From Medicago truncatula (taxonomy: Eukaryota > Streptophyta > Magnoliopsida > Fabales > Fabaceae), in assembly GCF_003473485.1 (NCBI RefSeq), contig NC_053049.1:15252001-15316000 (forward strand): 64,000 bases of DNA. Reading direction: 5' to 3'. Positions 57,840 through 64,000 of this stretch are shown here, in pieces. Positions within the stretch are counted from its first letter, which is position 1; each line of letters opens with the position of its first letter. A program made the translations under genes and the position numbers. Under the pieces are notes generated by a model, which had not been told where the DNA came from, did no database searches, and saw only the letters and a list, made by a program, of their open reading frames with translations.

Positions 57840-59550
57840 AATTCAAATTTCAAATTTTAAAATTTTTCAAATCATTCTTTCTTTCCCTCCTACTTTTTCT
57901 CTTATGCCAACAAACATCATTTCTCTCTCTTTCATTCCAAACTTATTTCTTTTTCTTCCTCACTTTCTCTCTCTTCCTCTGCCTCACAACTCTCTCACGT
58001 AAACCTCACTCTCCCTCCATGAAACTATTTTTTTCTCTACCTTCTTTCTTCATTTCCGATCAACTTCGGCCGCCTCACACAGAAATAAAACCACCATAAT
58101 CTTCCTCTCTTCATCCTCTTCAAAACCCACTAATTAATTTATAGATCTATCAAGTTCACTCATGAGGTGATTTCTAAAATTGTTGTTTTCCGACCACCGT
58201 GGACTGCCTATGGAGAAATTAAACAGAATATCTCCTTCACCATGAATGCTACAGTAAAACACACAAAAATTTATCTTCATTGGAGAAACTTCACCGGTGA
58301 CCACAGCACCGGAATTCGCTTCCGCCGCGCCGGAGTTACAATCAGAAGCTTCTTTTATTTTCATTCAGATCTCTTCAAAGGTTATTTGTTAATTTTTTTT
58401 TTCTCTTTTTGGATACATTTTGTATTTCTCATTCAACCACTTGCAATAACGATAAATGATTTTCTGTTTTGATTTTTTTGTGCAGCAATAGGTGGAGAAA
58501 AAATAGAGGAATTGGAACAACTGCAACATGCTGTGATCCATATCTTTGTTTTCCTTGGTTAGTGGTTTTCTGACCAGTTTATAGTTTTAACAAAAAACTT
58601 CTTTTTATATTTCCTTTAGATTAAGGTTTTGTTAAATGTGTAGTTTTATAATTTTTAGATTAGTCCTTCAATTAAACTATTGTAATTGTGCAGCAAAAAA
58701 TCCAAGTCATATCGACTGAAACAATTGAATGATATTTGCATGTAGTGTTAAGTTGACACTAAGTTTTATGAATATGTCATGCTATCTAATTTCCAAATAG
58801 TTAACGAATCTAAATGGGGTTTTGAAATGCTTGACATTTTTTCCCATGGCAATTTCTTTACTAATTCACTTAACAAGTTAACATATAGATTTATATTGAA
58901 GGCCTTTGTAAATCGTAAAAGTCTTTTGACTCCTTTTGGCACTGATTGGAAATATAATTGTTAGTGTTATAACTTATAGGTTCTTTATCTATTGAACCAG
59001 GGCCTGTTTTGATTGATTTCATGATGCCCTTGCTTTTTGGCTGTTGCGGTTCTATGAACTAACGTAACATCCTAAACTTTAGTTCTCAAATTATTGTACC
59101 CAAACATGGATATTATAGTATCATCTTTAATTAACTGTCTTGCTTATGCTTTATGATCAATGAAATACTTTAGGATGATACATTTAAGTAATTAAATACT
59201 TTTAGTAGATTATCGTTATTTTTAAACTTATAATCAGTTTGATGAGAGAGAACGATATGTTAGGATCAATGGAAGGTTACAGAGATGGAACAATATGTAA
59301 GGGTGGAATTGAGTTCCCTATGATACAAAACTGGAACAGTTATGATGGGGTACCTGGATAAGAACCTGTTTTTAATTCTTTCCTGCATTTGATGGTTAAG
59401 ATTAAATAGGTATGCATTTTAACAATATTAGATTTACCCTGGGTTTGACTTTTGATTTTAATTTTTTTTTTAAATAGGCTTACCTCTTCTTAATGTTAGT
59501 GTGGAAGATATCACAACCAATTACACGTTTGAGAATTTCTCCTTCAAGGT
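57840..59550 (+). other. Transcript-like gene fragments inside the Helitron
   Basis: A CT-rich block looks like a plant 5' UTR. TTGTGCAG precedes an exon-like piece at 58487-58557 (AIGGEKIEELEQLQHAVIHI then FVFL, donor GTTAG). Another piece at about 59478-59548 (LPLLNVSVEDITTNYTFENF) ends before GTATCTAA. They may be captured exons of one host gene. I do not recognise the gene and see no full reading frame. Confidence 0.3.
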
Positions 59551-60726
59551 ATCTAATTAATTCTACCCTTCCTATCTTCAGCCATCTGTTAGACTATGTT
59601 TTCTCAGCTAGGTTGCATTTGCTTTTATCACCTTCCTATTTAATTTCAATCTCCCTATTGTAGTTCCTTTAAAGAATATTCATTTTTGTTTGTTAGAAAA
59701 TTCACTATTGAATTTGCAGAGCCATTTCATAGTGCTGAATTAAGATTTTTACATAAATGATCATAAATCAATGATTGTTGGAAAATTGATACTAAAGAGG
59801 CAGAGTCATTTTTTTTTACCAAATGACTGCAATAAACCAAGTTACGTCTCTGTTTTGAATGACAAGAACACATTAAAATTGATATTGTCTGTGTTAAATG
59901 CAATGTTCATTCAAGTTTTATGAGAATTCCTTTTCCCTTTTGGAATGGCGATGAAGAATTTAATGATAAAATTATTGTAGATTAAACAGTTTTCACTTGC
60001 TCTCATTTGAAGACTAATAAAACAATCTCCCTACTTACTGTATCATTGACTTATAAATTTGCTGGTATAGGCAATATTGGAGCAATGGGGGACTAGCATG
60101 TGACTAATTTTACATGGATAGGAAGGTGTTGCTATAAGCTTCTGCAGCAAGTATAAGAGTGAATACAACTGTCTATCATGTTCTTCAATAGTGTGTTACA
60201 TACAAAAACAATAGACAATTTTTTTAAAAAAGTATATAGATTGATTGAAAGGCAAAAAATATTAGACAATTGTGTATTAAGTTCTTTATCAAATTTGTAA
60301 CTCAAATTGATTAAATTGATATAAATGATGTATGATTTACGGGAAGCATAACAGATGCTTACTTATTTGTGAAGTAGATGTTTAAGCTATTATTGACAAT
60401 GACTTTTTACCAAGTTTCCTTTTGAATTGTGTTTTTTTCTTTTTATATATTTCTTTTAGTGTTTTGTTTATTAAGTTTGAATTAAATTAGTTCAAAATTC
60501 AATTAAATTACATGACAAACTTCACCCACAATTCAAACTCAAAATTCAAACATTCACACTTTCAATCTCTCACTCTTTATTTCTTATTCTTCTCTCTCTG
60601 TGTATGGCATAAATCATATTGAATATTCTCTAAGCATATATTTCAATGCTAACCTCAAACAAATCAATATTTCCTATACATGGGGGCTATAAGTATTTGA
60701 TGGTAGTTTGAAATTTTATATTTCTC

Positions 60727-60870
60727 TAAATATGGGAGGCTATAATAAGTATTTGATTTAAGTCCTAAATTTCATATTCTTCAAACATGGGGGCTATAGG
60801 TATTTTAGTTATGTGAGGCTATAATAAGTATTTGATTTAAGTCCTAAATTTCATATTCTTCAAATATTGT
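60727..60870. repeat. Short tandem duplication (~80-bp unit)
   Basis: GAGGCTATAATAAGTATTTG followed by ATTTAAGTCCTAAATTTCAT and ATTCTTCAAA occurs twice in a row (about 60727 and 60808). A weaker version with GGGGGCTATAAGTATTTGAT lies just upstream near 60682. Confidence 0.75.
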
Positions 60871-62085
60871 TGTGATTAACAATTGTATTAGTGTTAAAAT
60901 CACAAACTCCACTCAATTAAATTATAAGACAAACTCCACTCACAATTCAAATATCCATACTTTCATCCTATTCTCACTTTCACTCTCAAACATTATAATA
61001 TTGCACATGGACAGTTCTATGTTGGTGTTTGGAGGGTAACCACCAAGAAAGGGTTTGACAATGTTGATTTTGGATGAAGATGACAATCCATGCACCTCAA
61101 CTATCAATGTTGTTTATCCGGATGTGTTTGATAATTTGTAGAAAATAGCTTATTAGGTATGAATATGTATATATTTGAGCTTTATGGTCAATTTGAATTA
61201 TCCAATATACATTAATCACACGCAAAAACCTTTGTTTAATTTTGTAGATAACTTTGGAGTTATCAAGCGATGATGCATCTATCTTAAAGATGAATTTATT
61301 TATTTTTTTGGATTAATTGCTCTTCCAAGTGTTGACTACTTTTTTGTGACTTATAACCTATGTAGTCATTAATCATTATTGGTCAAGGTTATGTAATGAC
61401 TTTTAATTAAATTGAACTATATGTCAAATGATGACATCTTTATTTTGATGATGACAACATAATCTGATTTTTCTAACAAGTGCATTATAAGTTTTTATTT
61501 TGATGGTACGTTCAAAGTAATAATTTGGTTAAGCCGCAAAAAATATTTTTTCGCCCGTGCGTTGCACGGGTGGAAATACTAGTATAGGAACACTCATGTA
61601 TCATTTCATCATCTTTTATCAATCTATTCATTCTATAATGAGTTTCTACGAGTATCTTCTACATGAGTACTCATATGCTTGCTTTCTTGCTGATCACTAT
61701 GATCTTTATCCTTAGGATTCCATGATTACTAACAGTTTGTAATACAAAGAGGATCCTACCTTGCTAAAATCGAAGGTCACATCGGTCATCTATCTGAACT
61801 AAGACAAAACTTTACATGGAAATGCAAATGAAAGATCTAAAACAAAATAGTACCTGCATACCGAAAAGACTTTATGCCTTCATTCAAAATGCGAAATTCT
61901 TTTTCTACAGTATGCAAATGACCGTAAGAATAAGCAAAACATCACTTTCTCAAATTAAGCCAGGAATAATAAAGTAACAGTTTGATCTGAAACCAACAAT
62001 ATTAACTTCATCCTGTATTGACATACATAACAATTAGGATAATTCTTTATTTGAGGAAACAGAGAACACAGCTCATGGTCAAACT

Positions 62086-62274
62086 TCAAGAGTAATTGGT
62101 GTCGTAGAAATTCTTCAGAAAATTAGAGATGCCCTGCTCTTTCGCGGCCAACTCTTGCTGCTCTAGTCCACGACGGCCGACTACGTACTGCCCGACGATA
62201 TGGTGCCTCTGCTTTGAATGGTTCACAACATTCTTCAGCTCTTCTAACCCCTTGAAAAGCAGCATATCAATGAC
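62086..62274 (-). CDS. Terminal exon of complex I LYR subunit (NDUFA6/B14)
   Basis: After an acceptor (GACATTCAG) the exon encodes 62 residues to a stop: VIDMLLFKGLEELKNVVNHS, KQRHHIVGQYVVG and SNFLKNFYDTNYS, the C-terminal half of the plant B14 subunit of mitochondrial NADH:ubiquinone oxidoreductase, an LYR protein that docks acyl carrier protein. The start of the protein, with the LYR motif, should lie on upstream exons to the right. I found none up to 64000, where a copia-like element starts. Either the intron is longer than 1.7 kb or this is a detached gene fragment. The exon itself has no lesion. Confidence 0.8.
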   Translation of the reverse strand, partial: VIDMLLFKGLEELKNVVNHSKQRHHIVGQYVVGRRGLEQQELAAKEQGISNFLKNFYDTNYS

Positions 62275-62361
62275 CTGAATGTCCACAAATATTAGTGACA
62301 GCGATAAAACCTTTCGTGGCCAAAAATTTCTTCCTTTACAGAAGAAAATCGAAGTAATCAA

Positions 62362-63440
62362 ATCGATTACACTTTATCTATATTTGAATAAATACTACAT
62401 GTGCAAGTAGAATGTATGGATTCTATCTCAAGAAAATACCATCAGGTCTGAAATGAATAAAGGAGGAATCAGACAATTATTCAAACAAGCCCGTGGGAAA
62501 CAACACCAGACATTAACTTACAAAAAAACAGGGTTCATTACAAAAATACAATAACTTCAAATGGTACAAAGCAAACATAGCATGAAAGAAGAAAACAAAG
62601 TGAAATGATGATTTTCCAACACTCGAAAGCATTGCGATGCACAATGACAAGGGTTTTGCACACACCTAACATGGTTGAAACAACTTATCCACAAGTTTCC
62701 AAATGTCAATCACGAACACCCAATGTTTGGCCCAGACAATGCACAAAACTTAGACCCGTTTTCAAATTAAAGATTAGCAAACAAAGGTTATCTTTCCTAT
62801 CTTCTCATCATGAAATGACCAAATTTTTAAATCATAATCTCGACAGTTTGACAATAAGACATCACATTGAAATTTTGCATCCTATCATACCATACTATAT
62901 ATAACTTCTATCCCCTTGAAAATTATGTCACTAAATTCCCCAAAGACTAAGAAACCCAACATACCAAACTGTGAATTTTGATACGCTTAAGGCCTATTAA
63001 ATTTGAAAAAAAATCATTTTTTTGCCAACAATAATTATAAATGTGTCATGTTAGTTTCATTTTATATCCTGCTTTTGAAGATTTTTACAAGAACTAGTGA
63101 AGATAAGTTTATAATATTTTCACCATTTTTTGTATAAATATTTGAGAACAGTGAATGAAGTAAAAGTAATGGGATATTTTTACAACTATTAGTGAAAAAA
63201 CAACTTTAATTCAAATTAAATATAACCTTAATATCCATTAGATAATTGTTTTCATTTTTTCGACCAAAAAAAACAAAACTGTATGCATTTCTCAGTGTTT
63301 AATACATCACTATGCCTATTGAGAATAATCATTGCCAGTAAACAAAAACTTAGAGCTTTGTAAATACTAGCTAACATTAAAGAAGTATACTAGTACAACA
63401 GTCAAAAAGCAAATTCAATGAGTGAATATTAGAATCTTTC
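62362..63440. other. No gene seen
   Basis: AT-rich sequence. The plus-strand frame at 62605-62904 has no domain or splice context. On the minus strand I see no exon fitting the N-terminal half of the NDUFA6-like protein. Confidence 0.4.
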
Positions 63441-63442
63441 TC

Positions 63443-64000
63443 TTGTACTATTGGAAGTTATCCTAGTCCCTCTTGTATCAGATATTTTTCATGCAACTGT
63501 CTTTGCAAGTGTAACTACCTATATAGTGACAGCTATAGTTAGAATATATCTAGGCTGTCCCCATAGCTCTATATAAAGGTTAACAGAGTTCTTGGAACAA
63601 GAATTCATTTTTCAGATTATCAATAATATGAGAAAGAGTTTTCTCTCAATTTGCTATGATCCTATTATGGTATCAAAGAACCATGATTAAGATTTCTCGG
63701 GTACTATTCTTCTTCTCCTTCCCTCCCCTCCTCTACCAATTCACCGCCTTACTTCTGCAACTCATTGATCCTCGACTGGAGAAATTTGTTCATCCTCCTT
63801 ACGTTGAAGTTCCACCACTGCAAATTCCTTCGACAATGGAAAATTTCATAGGGATCTGTGGATTCTGAAGGAAGTGATGGCGACAAAGATTGCAAATAAC
63901 AGGTTCAACTTGTTGGTGCCACAGAAGATAGTTTTGACTTTTGAGCATCCAACTTTTCAGGGATCTTCTGTGAGACTGTTATGCTCGGAGAAGAAGGAGC
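63443..64000 (+). mobile_element. Start of a copia-like LTR element, cut by the window edge
   Basis: A roughly 220-bp LTR-like block begins near TGTACTATTGGAAGTTATCC, has a TATA box (CTCTATATAAAGG, 63570-63582), and is followed at 63668-63678 by TGGTATCAAAG, close to the initiator tRNA-Met primer-binding site. Beyond it the sequence is mixed and possibly gag leader. The LTR borders are approximate and the partner LTR is outside the window. Confidence 0.5.

Larger units (their letters stand above)
57635..61582 (+). mobile_element. Probable non-autonomous Helitron (3' end clear, 5' end uncertain)
   Basis: The 3' terminus is characteristic: hairpin CCCGTGC-GTT-GCACGGG (61554-61570), eight bases, then ACTAG, with CTAG ending at 61582 and T at 61583. 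Rolling-circle Helitrons end in a hairpin followed by CTRR and insert between A and T. The 5' end is proposed at the TCTATATCTTAATC/TCTTAATAATATAC region near 57635-57660, but the preceding base is not clearly A, so the length is a guess. Inside are a CT-rich leader-like region (57840-58030), exon-like pieces and a short tandem repeat. No Rep/helicase is encoded. Confidence 0.6.

Noticed and set aside
58134..58472. Frames on both strands near 58.2 kb as a gene
   Set aside because: Neither has a recognisable domain; they overlap on opposite strands and lie inside the probable Helitron.
61554..61570. Rho-independent-type terminator hairpin
   Set aside because: Nuclear plant DNA; the hairpin followed by CTAG fits a Helitron end.
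62605..62904. 99-aa plus-strand frame
   Set aside because: No domain, no splice context; probably chance.

Overview
This is a nuclear window from a plant, very probably a papilionoid legume of the Medicago/Trifolium/Pisum type. The support is AT-rich DNA, genes split by GT-AG introns, a Sirevirus-type Ty1/copia element, a Ty3/gypsy LTR of Tat/Ogre character, and dense non-autonomous DNA transposons. The species is inferred, not proved. There are no bacterial features, CRISPR arrays or rRNA genes.

Layout. 1-729 is probably the end of an LTR running off the left edge. 1080-17575 is a broken gene for a mitochondrial inner-membrane (IMP1-type, S26) peptidase; a decayed tandem paralogue lies at 20024-20685. 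The long intron of the first copy holds a nested set of insertions: one Mutator-like MITE (1469-2220), and a second MITE (2288-16828) that was itself hit by a ~14.2 kb Sirevirus on the minus strand (2589-16811), whose gag was hit by a 2,058-bp solo LTR (11821-13878). Each layer has its own target-site duplication. 20.7-25.3 kb is gene-poor.

25303-27962 (minus) is an intact eight-exon gene for an organellar, probably mitochondrial, ribosome recycling factor of 262 aa. From 28.5 to 47 kb lie nested MITEs (Stowaway-like, Mutator-like, hAT-like), tRNA-derived SINEs, a dead LINE tail, microsatellites and one small intact gene, a SIB-like VQ-motif protein (39321-39683).

48493-54575 (plus) is an intact eleven-exon gene for a 466-aa TGA-type bZIP factor with the N-terminal extension of TGA2.1-like proteins. 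55826-56639 (minus) is an SKIP19-like F-box/LRR gene that appears frameshifted. About 57.6-61.58 kb looks like a Helitron with a clear 3' end. 62086-62274 (minus) is the last exon of a complex I LYR subunit (NDUFA6/B14), with no upstream exons visible. The right edge (about 63.44 kb on) starts another copia-like element.

The intact genes serve separate roles: organelle translation, and salicylate/defence regulation for the VQ and TGA proteins. They do not form a cluster. The most informative part of the window is the nested transposon stack, together with the sequence-motif architecture of the Sirevirus (ABRE/G-box next to a TATA box, dispersed GAACATTCTGAT motifs, and an env-like third reading frame interrupted only by two stop codons).
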